From assembly GCF_026651855.1 (NCBI RefSeq), contig NZ_CP093280.1, positions 4,876,001 through 4,940,000 on the forward strand: a stretch of DNA of 64,000 nucleotides. Reading direction: 5' to 3'. Of this stretch, positions 1 through 8,807 are shown one piece after another. Position numbers and translations under genes: made by a program. The notes beneath the pieces are model-generated. The model ran no database searches. It was not told where the DNA came from and saw only the letters and a list, made by a program, of their open reading frames with translations. The DNA is from Pseudomonas silvicola (lineage in GTDB: Bacteria; Pseudomonadota; Gammaproteobacteria; Pseudomonadales; Pseudomonadaceae). Numbering within the stretch: position 1 is the first letter of the stretch; the number at the start of each line of letters is the position of its first letter.

Positions 1-1408
1 TGTAGAACTGCCCGGTGAGGCCGCTGATGAACGCCGCCGGTACGAATACCGCGCACAGCACCAGCGCCGTGGCGATGATAGGCCCGGTCACTTCGCGCAT
101 GGCGCGCTCGGTGGCTGCGACCGGCTTGAGCCCCAGTTCGATGTTTCGCTCGACGTTCTCCACCACCACGATGGCGTCGTCCACCACGATACCGATGGCC
201 AGCACCAGGCCGAACAGCGACAGTGCGTTGAGTGAAAAGCCGAACATGTGCATCACGGCGAAGGTACCGATCAGCGACACCGGCACGGCCACCAGCGGAA
301 TGATCGAGGCGCGCCAGGTCTGCAGGAACAGGATCACCACCAGCACCACCAGGATCAGTGCCTCGAACAGGGTGTGGATCACCGCTTCGATGGAGCCGCG
401 CACGAAGATGGTCGGGTCATAGACGATGCTATAGTCCATGCCTTCGGGGAAACTCTTCTTCAGTTCGGCCATCTTGGCCCGTACTTCATTGGAGATGTCG
501 ATGGCGTTGGAGCCAGGGCGCTGGAAGATCGGGATCGCCACGGCCGGCTGGTTGTTCAGCAGGGAACGCAGGGCATACTGACTGGAACCCAGTTCCACGC
601 GGGCGATGTCCTTGAGGCGGGTGATCTCGCCATCGTCGCCGGTGCGAATGATGATGTTCTCGAACTCATCCTCGGTCACCAGGCGGCCCTGGGTGTTGAT
701 CGACATCTGGAAGCTGGTGGCGCTCGGCGAGGGCGGCGATCCCAGTTGGCCGGCCGCGACCTGGCGGTTCTGCTCGCGAATGGCGGTGACCACGTCAGTG
801 GCGGTCAGGTTGCGCGAGGCGGTCTTGTTCGGGTCCAGCCAGACGCGCAGGGAATAGTCGCCCATGCCGAACAGTTGCACATCGCCCACGCCGCCCAGGC
901 GCGCCAGCTCATCCTTGATGTTGAGGATGGCGTAGTTGGACAGGTACAGCATGTCGTAGCGTTTGTCTGGCGAGGTCAGGTGCACCACCATGGTCAGGTC
1001 GGGGGAGGCCTTGTCCACGGTAATGCCGATACGGGTCACCTCTTCAGGCAACTTCGGCTCGGTGCGGGTGACCCGGTTCTGCACCTGCACCTGGGCATTG
1101 TCCAGGTCGGTGCCCAGGGCGAAGGTGATGGTCAGGGTCAGCTTGCCGTCGGCGGTGGACTGGGAGGACATGTACAGCATGTTCTCCACGCCCGTGATGG
1201 CCTGTTCCAGCGGCGCGGCCACGGTTTCACCGATGACCTTGGGGTTGGCGCCGGGGAAGTTGGCGCGCACCACCACGGTGGGCGGGACCACTTCGGGGTA
1301 TTCGCTGATGGGCAGTTGGAACAGCGAGATCGCGCCGCCGATCAGAATCAGCAGCGAGAGCACGGCGGCGAAGATCGGCCGCTTGATAAAGAATTGCGAG
1401 AAGTTCAT
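1..1408 (-). CDS. mexF: RND efflux transporter, inner-membrane permease MexF (partial, 3' end outside window)
   Basis: Translating the minus strand from the ATG at 1408 gives an open frame that runs off the left edge; about 469 codons of the roughly 1060 expected are present. The N-terminus (MNFSQFFIKRPIFAAVLSLL) and long conserved blocks such as FPGANPKVIGETVAAPLEQA match MexF of the MexEF-OprN system. MexF is the proton-driven inner-membrane pump of a tripartite drug and solvent exporter. The visible part covers TM1, the first large periplasmic porter loop and the following membrane helices, including FLQTWRASIIPLVAVPVSLI and the proton-relay helix segment GIVVDDAIVVVENVERN. The last visible residues (FISGLTGQFY) lie in the TM4-TM5 region. 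It lies 13 nt downstream of mexE and is presumably co-transcribed with it. The outer-membrane partner, if present, is outside the window. Confidence 0.96.
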   Translation of the reverse strand, partial: MNFSQFFIKRPIFAAVLSLLILIGGAISLFQLPISEYPEVVPPTVVVRANFPGANPKVIGETVAAPLEQAITGVENMLYMSSQSTADGKLTLTITFALGTDLDNAQVQVQNRVTRTEPKLPEEVTRIGITVDKASPDLTMVVHLTSPDKRYDMLYLSNYAILNIKDELARLGGVGDVQLFGMGDYSLRVWLDPNKTASRNLTATDVVTAIREQNRQVAAGQLGSPPSPSATSFQMSINTQGRLVTEDEFENIIIRTGDDGEITRLKDIARVELGSSQYALRSLLNNQPAVAIPIFQRPGSNAIDISNEVRAKMAELKKSFPEGMDYSIVYDPTIFVRGSIEAVIHTLFEALILVVLVVILFLQTWRASIIPLVAVPVSLIGTFAVMHMFGFSLNALSLFGLVLAIGIVVDDAIVVVENVERNIELGLKPVAATERAMREVTGPIIATALVLCAVFVPAAFISGLTGQFY

Positions 1409-1421
1409 CGGTCTGTTCCTG

Positions 1422-2663
1422 TTAGCCGCGTGGAATGGCGACACTGGCCACGTTCACCGGCGCAGCCGCGGCGGCCTTGGGCAGGTTGCTGGCTTGCAGC
1501 GCCTTGAGCTGTTCGGCCAGGGCGGCGAGGGTGGCCGGGCTGGCCATGGGGGCGTCTTCAGGGTCGACCTGGCTACCGGGGCGCACCCGCTGCAGGCCGT
1601 TGATGACGATGGTGTCGTCCTTGGCCAGGCCGCTGCGCACAATGCGCAAGCCTTCGAGTTTCGGCCCCAGCTCCACGGTGCGGTAGGTAGCCTTGTGATC
1701 CTTGTCCATCACCAGCACGTATTTCTTGCCCAGGTCGCTGGCCACGGCCTCGTCCTTGATCAGCACGGCTTCGTAGGTGCCGCTGCCCACCAGTTTCAGG
1801 CGTGCGTACAAGCCCGGGGTGTAGCTGCCGTCGCGGTTGTCGAACACCGCGCGGCCACGGATGGTGCCGGTCTTGGGGTTGACCTGGTTGTCGACGAAGT
1901 CCATCTGGCCCAGGTGCGGGTTGCCGTCTTCGTTGGACAGGCCCAGGTACACCGGGGTGGTGGCGCCACGCTCGCCCTTGCGCGCCAGCTGGGTGTACTT
2001 GAGGTACACGCGCTCGTCGGCGTCGAAGTAGGCGTAGACCTTGTCGGTAGAGACCAGGCTGGTGAGCGGGGTGACGTCGGCGGTGACGATGTTGCCGGCG
2101 GTGATCTCGGCGCGGCTGACCCGGCCGCTGATGGGCGCGGTGACGCGGGTGAAGCTCAGGTTCAGGCGGGCCAGGTCCAGTTGTGCCTGGATGGCGGCGA
2201 CCGCGGCGCGCGACTCCTGCGCGGTACTGGTGCGTGTTTCCGCCAGTTCCGTGGAGATGGCGTTGCTGGCGCGCAGGCGCTCGCCGCGCTGGGACTCGCT
2301 TTCGGTGCGGGTGGCGGTGGCACGGGCCTGTTGCAGTTGCGCCTCCAGGCGGCGTACTTCGGCTTCAAAGGGCCGGGGGTCGATCTGGAACAGCAGGTCG
2401 CCTTTCTTCACCAGCGCGCCTTCGGTAAAGGCCACCTGGTCAATCTGCCCCGACACCCGTGGGCGTACTTCGACGGTCTGGGGCGCTTCCAGGCGGCCGG
2501 TGAACTCGTCCCACTCGTTGATCGGCTGTTCCAGCACCTTGGCCACGGTGACCTTCGGCGCGGCGGGCGCCTGGGCCACTTCGGGGGCACGCCCGCAAGC
2601 ACTCATCACCACCACCGCCAGCGCGGCGAGGGGGAAGCGTAGATGTTTGATTGACTGTTCCAT
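1422..2663 (-). CDS. mexE: RND efflux periplasmic adaptor (membrane fusion) lipoprotein MexE
   Basis: A 413-residue adaptor that links the MexF pump to its outer-membrane channel. The chosen ATG (2663) gives MEQSIKHLRFPLAALAVVVM, a type II signal with a lipobox ending in SAC, so the protein should be a lipid-anchored periplasmic protein. An upstream in-frame ATG would add only five residues (MADVP) before the signal. Typical MFP features follow: a lipoyl-like half-motif (VEVRPRVSGQIDQV), an alpha-hairpin rich in Gln/Arg/Glu around residues 100-160, the second lipoyl half (TAPISGRVSRAEI) and beta-barrel segments. It is the first gene of the mexEF unit; the upstream region carries LysR-type sites of the kind MexT uses. 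Identity is strongly supported by gene order and sequence. Confidence 0.95.
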   Translation of the reverse strand: MEQSIKHLRFPLAALAVVVMSACGRAPEVAQAPAAPKVTVAKVLEQPINEWDEFTGRLEAPQTVEVRPRVSGQIDQVAFTEGALVKKGDLLFQIDPRPFEAEVRRLEAQLQQARATATRTESESQRGERLRASNAISTELAETRTSTAQESRAAVAAIQAQLDLARLNLSFTRVTAPISGRVSRAEITAGNIVTADVTPLTSLVSTDKVYAYFDADERVYLKYTQLARKGERGATTPVYLGLSNEDGNPHLGQMDFVDNQVNPKTGTIRGRAVFDNRDGSYTPGLYARLKLVGSGTYEAVLIKDEAVASDLGKKYVLVMDKDHKATYRTVELGPKLEGLRIVRSGLAKDDTIVINGLQRVRPGSQVDPEDAPMASPATLAALAEQLKALQASNLPKAAAAAPVNVASVAIPRG

Positions 2664-2717
2664 GGGCACGTCCGCCAATTTATTGAGAATGGGCGGATTC
2701 TGTTCGCTGCGGCCTGT

Positions 2718-2762
2718 ATCGACGAATCGAATGGGGCGAAGGTATATATCATTCGCAATGAT
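2718..2762 (-). promoter_or_regulatory. LysR-type (MexT-like) sites upstream of mexE, in a 313-nt gene-free interval
   Basis: The 313 nt between mexE and the diguanylate cyclase hold no gene. On the minus strand there is ATC-N9-GAT (2762-2748), centred in the palindrome ATATCATT-CGC-AATGATAT at 2746-2764, and 16 nt further downstream ATTC-N5-GTCGAT (2732-2718). The known P. aeruginosa MexT site is ATCA-N5-GTCGAT-N4-ACYAT, which is itself an ATC-N9-GAT element, so the second copy matches its core but not its flank. No mexT gene is visible in this window. The assignment to a MexT-type activator is inference from family knowledge and position. Confidence 0.4.
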
Positions 2763-2976
2763 ATTAGAGTGCCCTGATTGCGTGCGTTCCGGTTATATAC
2801 AAAGCTCCCTATTAATTAGGTTGATAATGAAGCCGGCCGTCTACGCTCATCGTTTGCAATGACCGCAATCGGGGTAAGCCGCGTCAGGCTATCGGCGACG
2901 GGGCAGGTAGCGTGGGGTGATGGCTTATTGCTATCTTGGCGGTCAGGAAAAGAACAGTGCACTTGCAGAGGTACCC

Positions 2977-4200
2977 GTGAACAGGTTTGAAAGTCTCACT
3001 CAATTGGTGGACGGAAGCGACAATGCCTACACCCGGCAGCGCTTGCGGGGGTTCCCCTGGTTGCGCTTCGAGCCTGAGCTGGAGTGTGAGTACCGTGAGC
3101 TGAACTACCAGGGCTTCCAGCGCACCCGCAACGCGTCGGCATTGTTGCTGATCGTGGCGCTGCTGGGCTTCCTGATGCTGGACATTGTCTACGGCTATGG
3201 GGCCCAATTTCCGCCGACGTCTTTTTTTGCGATGGCCCTTCGCTCGCTCACGGTGCTGTTTGCCTGTGTGGGTTACTGGCGGGTGCGGAACGAGTCTCGG
3301 GTGCATATCGGTGAGCGTTGGATCGTGGCGGTACTGGGCTTCACCGGTTTCACCTCGATCCTGATGATGCTCGTCTACGCCCGTTACCACCAGGAATTCC
3401 ACCTGCCGTTGCTGCTGGACGCCGTCATCCTGCTGATGATCACCGTGCTGTTCCCGGTAGGCCTGAGTGTGCACGTGGGCATGGGCATGGCGCTGTTGAT
3501 CGCGCTATCGGCCTGGCTGCTGACGCCGTGGGTGTCGGGCCACCTGATGGACCAGCAGTATGTGGCGTTCATGCCGTTCCAGGTGGCCTCGCTGGTGGCG
3601 CTGATGGCCCTGCGTTATTACCATGAGCGCTCGTTCCGCACCTTGTTCCTGCTGCGTGGCTCGCTGCATGAAATGGCCAGCACCGATGCCCTGACCGGGC
3701 TGTTCAACCGCCGGGCGTTCGACGCCCTGGCGCGCCAGGCACTGGCCCAGTCGGCGCGCGAAGCTCGGCTCTGCGCGCTGTTGCTGATTGATGTGGACCA
3801 TTTCAAGCGTTACAACGACGTGCATGGCCACCCGACCGGCGACCAGGCGCTGAAGGCCATTGCCAAGCGTTTGCACGACTTTCCCCGGCGGCCGCTTGAT
3901 CTGGCGGCGCGGATGGGGGGCGAAGAGTTTGTGCTGTTGTTTGCCGATGTCGACAAGGCATTCGTGGCGCGCATTGGTGCGCACGTGTGCGAGGCGGTGC
4001 GGGCGCTGGGCATCGGTGGGGAAGGCGGGCCGCTGACGATCAGTGTCGGCGTGGCACTGGGGCCGCCTGGGTGTTCGCTGGATGGGTTGTATGAACAGGC
4101 GGACCAGGCGATGTACCAGGCCAAGCAGCAGGGGCGCGATCGGGCGTACGGTGGGGCCGATGACCGCCAGGGGGCTTCGCAGGGCAGGGTTCGGTCCTGA
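2977..4200 (+). CDS. Membrane diguanylate cyclase (GGDEF domain)
   Basis: A 407-residue protein making cyclic di-GMP from two GTP. I chose GTG 2977 (MNRFESLTQL) because GCAGAGGT lies just upstream; a 20-codon longer ATG frame from 2917 exists but has no clear ribosome site. About six hydrophobic segments lie between residues 55 and 212 and form a membrane sensor region without a recognised ligand motif. The C-terminal GGDEF domain starts near residue 230 (ASTDALTGLFNRRAF). The active-site loop reads GGEEF (RMGGEEFVLL), a functional variant. The inhibitory I-site RxxD (RPLD) sits five residues before it, so product feedback inhibition is expected. It is divergent from mexE and stands alone; what it senses is unknown. 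Confidence 0.9.
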   Translation: MNRFESLTQLVDGSDNAYTRQRLRGFPWLRFEPELECEYRELNYQGFQRTRNASALLLIVALLGFLMLDIVYGYGAQFPPTSFFAMALRSLTVLFACVGYWRVRNESRVHIGERWIVAVLGFTGFTSILMMLVYARYHQEFHLPLLLDAVILLMITVLFPVGLSVHVGMGMALLIALSAWLLTPWVSGHLMDQQYVAFMPFQVASLVALMALRYYHERSFRTLFLLRGSLHEMASTDALTGLFNRRAFDALARQALAQSAREARLCALLLIDVDHFKRYNDVHGHPTGDQALKAIAKRLHDFPRRPLDLAARMGGEEFVLLFADVDKAFVARIGAHVCEAVRALGIGGEGGPLTISVGVALGPPGCSLDGLYEQADQAMYQAKQQGRDRAYGGADDRQGASQGRVRS

Positions 4201-4222
4201 GAACACCATAAAGACTAATGCC

Positions 4223-4633
4223 ATGTGGGCAGCGGCGCTGATGCCGCGGGTCACTGCAGGGCTGGGCGAGCATGGCACACTGGCGCTGGCGTTCAGTGCC
4301 TTCGCCGTGGCCCATGGGCTGTTCACCTGGGCCCCGTCATCGCCGTGGTGTCTGGTCGGCGGGGGGTGCCTGGGGGCCGGTTTCGGTTGGTCAGTACCCT
4401 TGCTCAACCACATGACCGTGGAACAGAGCGCCCCGGCGTTGCGCGGCCGGCATCTGGCCTTCCTGTCCATGGCGCTGTTCCTGGGCCAGTTCCTGTCGGC
4501 ATTCCTCGACCTGCTACCGGGGCACGGCGATAGCCTCTACCTGGCGGCTGCTTTGCTGGCCGTGGCGCTTGCGTCGGGGATGGCGCTGGCGCATCGAAGG
4601 GGCGCTGCAACAACGTTATTGAATGAAAATTGA
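4223..4633 (+). pseudogene. C-terminal remnant of an MFS transporter
   Basis: The frame from ATG 4223 encodes about 136 residues with three or four hydrophobic stretches and the phrase FGWSVPLLNHMTVEQSAP followed by LRGRHLAFLSMALFLGQFLS. This is the look of the last four helices of a major facilitator carrier. No N-terminal eight-helix part precedes it: the 5' flank is the end of the diguanylate cyclase, and the same frame runs back into that gene only as a shadow. A complete MFS protein is about 400 residues, so this is best read as a decayed or truncated gene, probably non-functional. It ends 73 nt before the receiver-domain gene. Confidence 0.6.
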
Positions 4634-4706
4634 ATTTCCGTCGGGCTTGTCGCTCCTACGTTGTACAACAGGCGCACGCTGTAGCCCAGACCAGGAAATG
4701 ATCGTC

Positions 4707-5120
4707 ATGAATTCAACATCGATGGAACGCAATGAACTCGCTCACCCCCTGGTAGTGGTGGTGGAAGACGAAGTCATCATTCGCGAATTTGTCTGCGAAA
4801 TACTCAAGGAGGAGGGGTATGAAACCGTCGAGTTCGAGACCGCCGATGCCGCGGTGCCGTTTCTGGACCAGCGCGCGCCCGAGGTCGGGTTGCTGCTGAC
4901 TGATATCCTGATGCCGGGCGAACTCAATGGTGCCGATTTGTCCAACCTGGTGCATGAGCGTTGGCCCGAGATGCCCATTCTGATCATGTCGGGCCACGAG
5001 ACCCCGGAGTCGTCGGGGGTCAAGTGCGAAGTCGCTTTCCTGCGCAAGCCATGGACCATCGGCCAGATGCTGCAGGGCGTGGAAGACGCCGTGAAGCATG
5101 CCGAAGCCCGGGCTCACTGA
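4707..5120 (+). CDS. Receiver-domain-only response regulator (CheY-like)
   Basis: A 137-residue single REC domain with no output domain. The acidic pocket is visible as VVEDEV (Asp/Glu near residues 16-18), the phosphoacceptor aspartate in LLTDILMPG, the conserved Ser/Thr at the end of beta-4 (IMSGHE) and the lysine in FLRKPW. The sequence, with the ILMPGELNGADL stretch after the phospho-Asp, is typical of receivers fed by hybrid HWE/HisKA kinases. ATG 4707 is preferred over ATG 4698 because GGA lies a usable distance upstream; an ORF extension to 4623 overlaps the MFS remnant and is unlikely. No partner kinase is nearby, so its phosphodonor and target are unknown. Confidence 0.88.
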   Translation: MNSTSMERNELAHPLVVVVEDEVIIREFVCEILKEEGYETVEFETADAAVPFLDQRAPEVGLLLTDILMPGELNGADLSNLVHERWPEMPILIMSGHETPESSGVKCEVAFLRKPWTIGQMLQGVEDAVKHAEARAH

Positions 5121-5145
5121 GCCCGAGCCGGCTGTGAGGGCTGCC

Positions 5146-6090
5146 CTACGCGGCAGTCAGCGCGTCCAACTCTTCGCGGCTTAGCACCAACCGCGCCGCA
5201 CGGCCGAAGCTCTGTACTTGCTCCAGACTGGTAGCGCTGGCGATGGGGGCGGTCACGCCTTCACGGGCGATCAGCCAGGCCAAGGCGACTTCACCGGGCG
5301 CCGCCTGGTGCGCCTGGGCGATGCCGTCCAGGGTGGCCAGCAGCTTCAGGCCACGGTCATCCAGGTACTTCTCGATGCGACCGCCGCGCACGCTCTTGCC
5401 CAGGTCTTCCTTGCCGCGGTATTTGCCGGTCAGGAAGCCCGACGCCAGGCTGTAGTAGGTCACCACCCCGATGTTGTCGGCGATGCACAGGTCGCGCAGC
5501 GCACCTTCGTACTGGTCGCGGTCGTACAGGTTGTACTCCGGTTGCAGCACCTGGTAGGTGGGCAATTGATGGCGGCGGGCCGTCTCCAGGCTCGCGGCCA
5601 GTTGGGCGGCATCGAAGTTGGAGGCGCCGATGGCGCGGACCTTGCCGGCCTGCAGTAACTTGGCGTACGCCCCGAGGGTCTCCTCCTCGGGGGTGGTGGG
5701 GTCCGGGCGATGGGAGAAATACAGGTCGATGTAGTCAGTGCCCAGGCGCCGCAGCGAGTCCTCCACGGCCTGCACAATCCATTTTTCCTTCAGACCTTCC
5801 TTGTGCTCACCCAGCTTCATGCCCACCTTGGTGAACAGCGCGACCTGTTCGCGCCGCCCTGGGCGAGCCTTGAACCACTTGCCCAGCAGGGTTTCCGATT
5901 CGCCGCCGCTGTGCCCCGGTACCCAGGCCGAGTACACGTCGGCGGTGTCGATGGCGTTGAAACCCTGGTCGACGAAGGCGTCCAGCACCGCCAGGCTGGT
6001 GGCCTCGTCGGCGGTCCAGCCTAGCACGTTGCCGCCGAAGACCAGCGGTGCGATGCGCAGATCGGTGTTGCCCAGTTGTCGCTGTTGCAT
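5146..6090 (-). CDS. Aldo/keto reductase
   Basis: A 314-residue NADPH-dependent (beta/alpha)8-barrel oxidoreductase. The catalytic tetrad is complete: Asp and Tyr in AIDTADVYS, Lys in LFTKVGMK and His in YFSHRPDP. The N-terminus (MQQRQLGNTDLRIAPLVFGG) and full length are standard for AKR families related to YajO and to pyridoxal or aryl-alcohol reductases. The gene is convergent with the receiver gene (25 nt gap) and followed upstream by the DUF2252 gene on the same strand 71 nt away. Substrate cannot be inferred from context. Confidence 0.92.
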   Translation of the reverse strand: MQQRQLGNTDLRIAPLVFGGNVLGWTADEATSLAVLDAFVDQGFNAIDTADVYSAWVPGHSGGESETLLGKWFKARPGRREQVALFTKVGMKLGEHKEGLKEKWIVQAVEDSLRRLGTDYIDLYFSHRPDPTTPEEETLGAYAKLLQAGKVRAIGASNFDAAQLAASLETARRHQLPTYQVLQPEYNLYDRDQYEGALRDLCIADNIGVVTYYSLASGFLTGKYRGKEDLGKSVRGGRIEKYLDDRGLKLLATLDGIAQAHQAAPGEVALAWLIAREGVTAPIASATSLEQVQSFGRAARLVLSREELDALTAA

Positions 6091-6161
6091 GTCATTGCTC
6101 CTGCATTGAAATGAATGAACCCCCCGGATGAAAGCACAGAATGAATGGCGCGGGGATGAAA

Positions 6162-7565
6162 TCAGGGCAGGCGGTCAGCGGTGAAGTCGGCTTCGGTGCG
6201 CGCCTGCAGGCGGCCCGCGCGGCAGGCTTTCTGGAATACCTCGAAGTCGCGTTCATTCTGCTGTCCGTAGGCCTGGGCGTAGGTAAACAGCGCCTCGGCC
6301 AACTGCTGGCTTTTACCGATGTAGCCACTGATAACGGCCGCGGCGCCACTGGCCTTGGCGTGGGCCCGGGCCAGAGCACGGCCGCAGAGGCGGGCGTAGG
6401 CGACCAGGGTCTGGTCATCGAAAGTTTCCAGTTCCGCCGATACCTTCATGTCCCGCAACTGGCGTACGTAGAAATGGTGGCCGTTGGGGCTGGCGGTCCA
6501 GCCCAGGAACAGGTCGCTGGCCGGCTGCATCAGGCGCTGGCCGTCCACCACCCGCTGGCCGTGGTGCTTGAACGGGGTATGCACCTTCACGTAGTCCGCC
6601 AGCACTGAGCGGCGGGCTTCCTTGAATTGCAGGAACAACGGGTTGCGCAGCTCATCGGTGAGCAGTGCCACCAGGCAGCGCGTGCCGACACTGCCCACCC
6701 CCACCACCTTGAAGGCCAGGTCGTCCACTTCAAAACGCGACAACAGCTCGCGGCGGTCGCCCTGCAGGGTGGTGCTGTATTGGCTCATCAGCGCCTTGTA
6801 CAAGGGCTGCCAGCGCTTGGCGGCCAGCCAGTCGTCATCGTGGTCCAGCAGCGAATGCTTGCCCTGCAAGTGGAAGATTTCAGGGAGGTCGTCACGAAGG
6901 GTAAGGCGGCCGTGGCGGTCTTGGTCGACGATCTTGGGCAGCAGCCCGGCGTGGGTGCGGCGGTGGGCTTTTTCGATGGTTTGGCGCAGGAATTCCAGGG
7001 TGCGGCTGTTTTGCGGCTGTTCCAGCAGCTCACCAGGGCTGATGCGCCCGTACCAGGTGTTGAGCGCGCCTTGCTCTGCACACAAGGCCATGGTCGCCTG
7101 GTAGGCGCCGACCACCTCATGGCATACCGCTTCCTCCACACTGGCCGGGTGGCGCAGGGCGCGGGCGGCGATCAGGAAACTGGCGGTCAGGCGCTTGAGG
7201 TCCCATTCCCAGGGGCCCGGGTGCGCTTCGTCGAAGTCGTTGAGGCCGAACACCAGGTTGCGTTCCGGGGTGGCGAAGCCGCCGAAATTCATCAGGTGCG
7301 CGTCCCCGCACAACGGCACGGTAAGGCCCATGTCTGGCGTGCCCGCCAGGTCATGGGCCTGCAGCAGCGCGCTGCCACGATAGAAGGTAAAGGGCGAGGC
7401 CAGCATGCGCCCGTAGCGCAGCGCCACCAGGGATTTCACCCGGCCTTTGCTGGAAGCTTCGATCAGCGCCAGCGGATCGCGGTCGATGTTGCCGGCGTGA
7501 CGGTGGCTGGCCCGGGGGCATTGCTTGCGGGCGGCTTTGCCTTGGGATTGAGGGGTCAGGGGCAT
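6162..7565 (-). CDS. DUF2252 family protein
   Basis: A 467-residue cytoplasmic protein of the DUF2252 family, which has a protein-kinase/aminoglycoside-phosphotransferase-like fold. Visible kinase-like features are the basic segment RYGRMLASPFTFYRGSA, the catalytic-loop-like CGDAHLMNFGGF (near residue 115) and the DFG-like NDFDEAHPGPWEWDLKRL. The start at 7565 is chosen because AAGGA lies 10 nt upstream on the minus strand; the longer frame to 7709 has no such site. The biological substrate of the family is not established. It is separated by 177 nt from the LysR gene above and is not obviously in an operon. Confidence 0.9.
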   Translation of the reverse strand: MPLTPQSQGKAARKQCPRASHRHAGNIDRDPLALIEASSKGRVKSLVALRYGRMLASPFTFYRGSALLQAHDLAGTPDMGLTVPLCGDAHLMNFGGFATPERNLVFGLNDFDEAHPGPWEWDLKRLTASFLIAARALRHPASVEEAVCHEVVGAYQATMALCAEQGALNTWYGRISPGELLEQPQNSRTLEFLRQTIEKAHRRTHAGLLPKIVDQDRHGRLTLRDDLPEIFHLQGKHSLLDHDDDWLAAKRWQPLYKALMSQYSTTLQGDRRELLSRFEVDDLAFKVVGVGSVGTRCLVALLTDELRNPLFLQFKEARRSVLADYVKVHTPFKHHGQRVVDGQRLMQPASDLFLGWTASPNGHHFYVRQLRDMKVSAELETFDDQTLVAYARLCGRALARAHAKASGAAAVISGYIGKSQQLAEALFTYAQAYGQQNERDFEVFQKACRAGRLQARTEADFTADRLP

Positions 7566-7742
7566 TGGGTGGCTGTCCTTGGGGGTTCCCCAGTTGAGAC
7601 TGCAAGGGGGAGGGCAAGTGCCCGGCGTCGGGTTTACAGGGTTGTCGAGATCCAGCGCCGCCCGCGGGGCGCTCGGTTTCAAGAGCGGCAGAAACCCGAA
7701 GCCATGCACCTGGCGGCCGCGCCGCGAAAGCCCTGAACAACC

Positions 7743-8702
7743 TCACCCCGGCCAGGCAAACCCCTCGATCTCCCGCCCCAACCCCCGCGCCTGGTCCAGC
7801 AACACCTGCATCATCCGCCGCGCCGCCTCCGGCAGCGGGTCGAACCGCGAAAACACAAAGCTGATATCAAAACCGATCTCGTCGGCCAACGGCTTGACCA
7901 CCAGCCCGCTGTCCTGGGCCACGAATTCATCGATGATGGTCACGCCCATGCCTTGCTTCACCAGCGCCACCGCTTCCGGCGCATTGGTGAAGTCCAGGAA
8001 CGAATTCAAGGTCACGCCGCTGCGCTCGATCGCCCGGTTGATCAGTTGGCCGAACGGAATGTCGGGGCGAAACAGCAACATCGGCTCACGCGCCAGGTGC
8101 GCCATTTCGATCACCGGCTGGCTTTCCAGCGCGTGTCCCGGCGGCAGCACGCACACCATGCGCCCGCGCATGAAGGGCAGCGAGTACAGGTGGTCGTGAA
8201 GCACCGGCAAGGCCGAGATGGACAGGTCCACTTTCTTGCCCAGCAACTGCACGGGCATGTCGCTCATCAGGGTGGTGTGCCATTCGATGTGCATGGCAGG
8301 CACCTGGCGTTTGAGCTCGGCCAAGGCGTGGGGCAGTACCACGGTAGACAGCGATGCGCTGCAGCAGACCCGCAGTTGGCGGTTGGGGGTGGTGGCCAGG
8401 GACTGGGCGCACTCGTTCACCCACAGCGCCGCCTGGTACACACGCTCCACTTCACGGTACAGCGCCTGGGCTTCGCTGGTGGGCACCAGGCGGTTATTGA
8501 TACGGTCGAACAGGCGCAAGGCCAGGCGGCTTTCAATGTACGCGATCAGCTTGCTGACTGCCGGTTGCGAGACATAGAGCATCTTCGCTGCGCCGCTGAT
8601 GGAGCCGGTGAGCATCACCGCACGGAAGACTTCCATGTGACGCAGCTTGAACGCCATGTTGCCGGCTTCGGGGGTGTCCGCGGAAGGCAGAGTCTGGGCC
8701 AT
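7743..8702 (-). CDS. LysR-family transcriptional regulator, divergent from the sugar-acid cluster
   Basis: A 319-residue LysR regulator. The winged helix lies at about residues 18-77 (HMEVFRAVMLTGSISGAAKM, then SQPAVSKLIAYIESRL), followed by a linker helix and a periplasmic-binding-like effector domain ending near RMMQVLLDQ. An internal start at 8657 (MAFKLRHMEV) is nearly as plausible because neither start has a strong ribosome site. The HTH type resembles regulators of amino-acid or sugar-acid catabolism such as the nopaline/octopine regulator group. It is transcribed away from the amidohydrolase-MFS-SDR-isomerase set, and the 105-nt intergenic region holds a perfect LysR-type palindrome at 8714-8726. 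It is therefore the likely activator of that set. Confidence 0.93.
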   Translation of the reverse strand: MAQTLPSADTPEAGNMAFKLRHMEVFRAVMLTGSISGAAKMLYVSQPAVSKLIAYIESRLALRLFDRINNRLVPTSEAQALYREVERVYQAALWVNECAQSLATTPNRQLRVCCSASLSTVVLPHALAELKRQVPAMHIEWHTTLMSDMPVQLLGKKVDLSISALPVLHDHLYSLPFMRGRMVCVLPPGHALESQPVIEMAHLAREPMLLFRPDIPFGQLINRAIERSGVTLNSFLDFTNAPEAVALVKQGMGVTIIDEFVAQDSGLVVKPLADEIGFDISFVFSRFDPLPEAARRMMQVLLDQARGLGREIEGFAWPG

Positions 8703-8713
8703 GAAGGGGTAAT

Positions 8714-8726
8714 TAACCTTTGGTTA
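8714..8726. promoter_or_regulatory. LysR box (T-N11-A palindrome) in divergent promoter
   Basis: TAACCTTTGGTTA: five-base arms TAACC/GGTTA around TTT fit the LysR T-N11-A consensus. It lies 12 nt upstream of the LysR start codon and about 80 nt upstream of the amidohydrolase start. This is the usual place for autoregulation plus divergent activation. Confidence 0.55.
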
Positions 8727-8807
8727 TGGTTTGCGCCATCTGAGTATGAGCCATGGGCGGGGGTTTTTTGTAGCCTGTTGCCATTCCCACCCGGTGCAGG
8801 CCGTGCA

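Noticed and set aside
248..2642. Long plus-strand reading frames opposite mexF and mexE
   Set aside because: They are antisense shadows with His/Gln/Gly/Arg-rich composition and no family similarity, while the minus strand carries clear MexF and MexE.
7953..8807. Upstream extension of the amidohydrolase frame (560-residue version)
   Set aside because: The extension runs antisense across the LysR gene and the conserved N-terminus begins at 8808.
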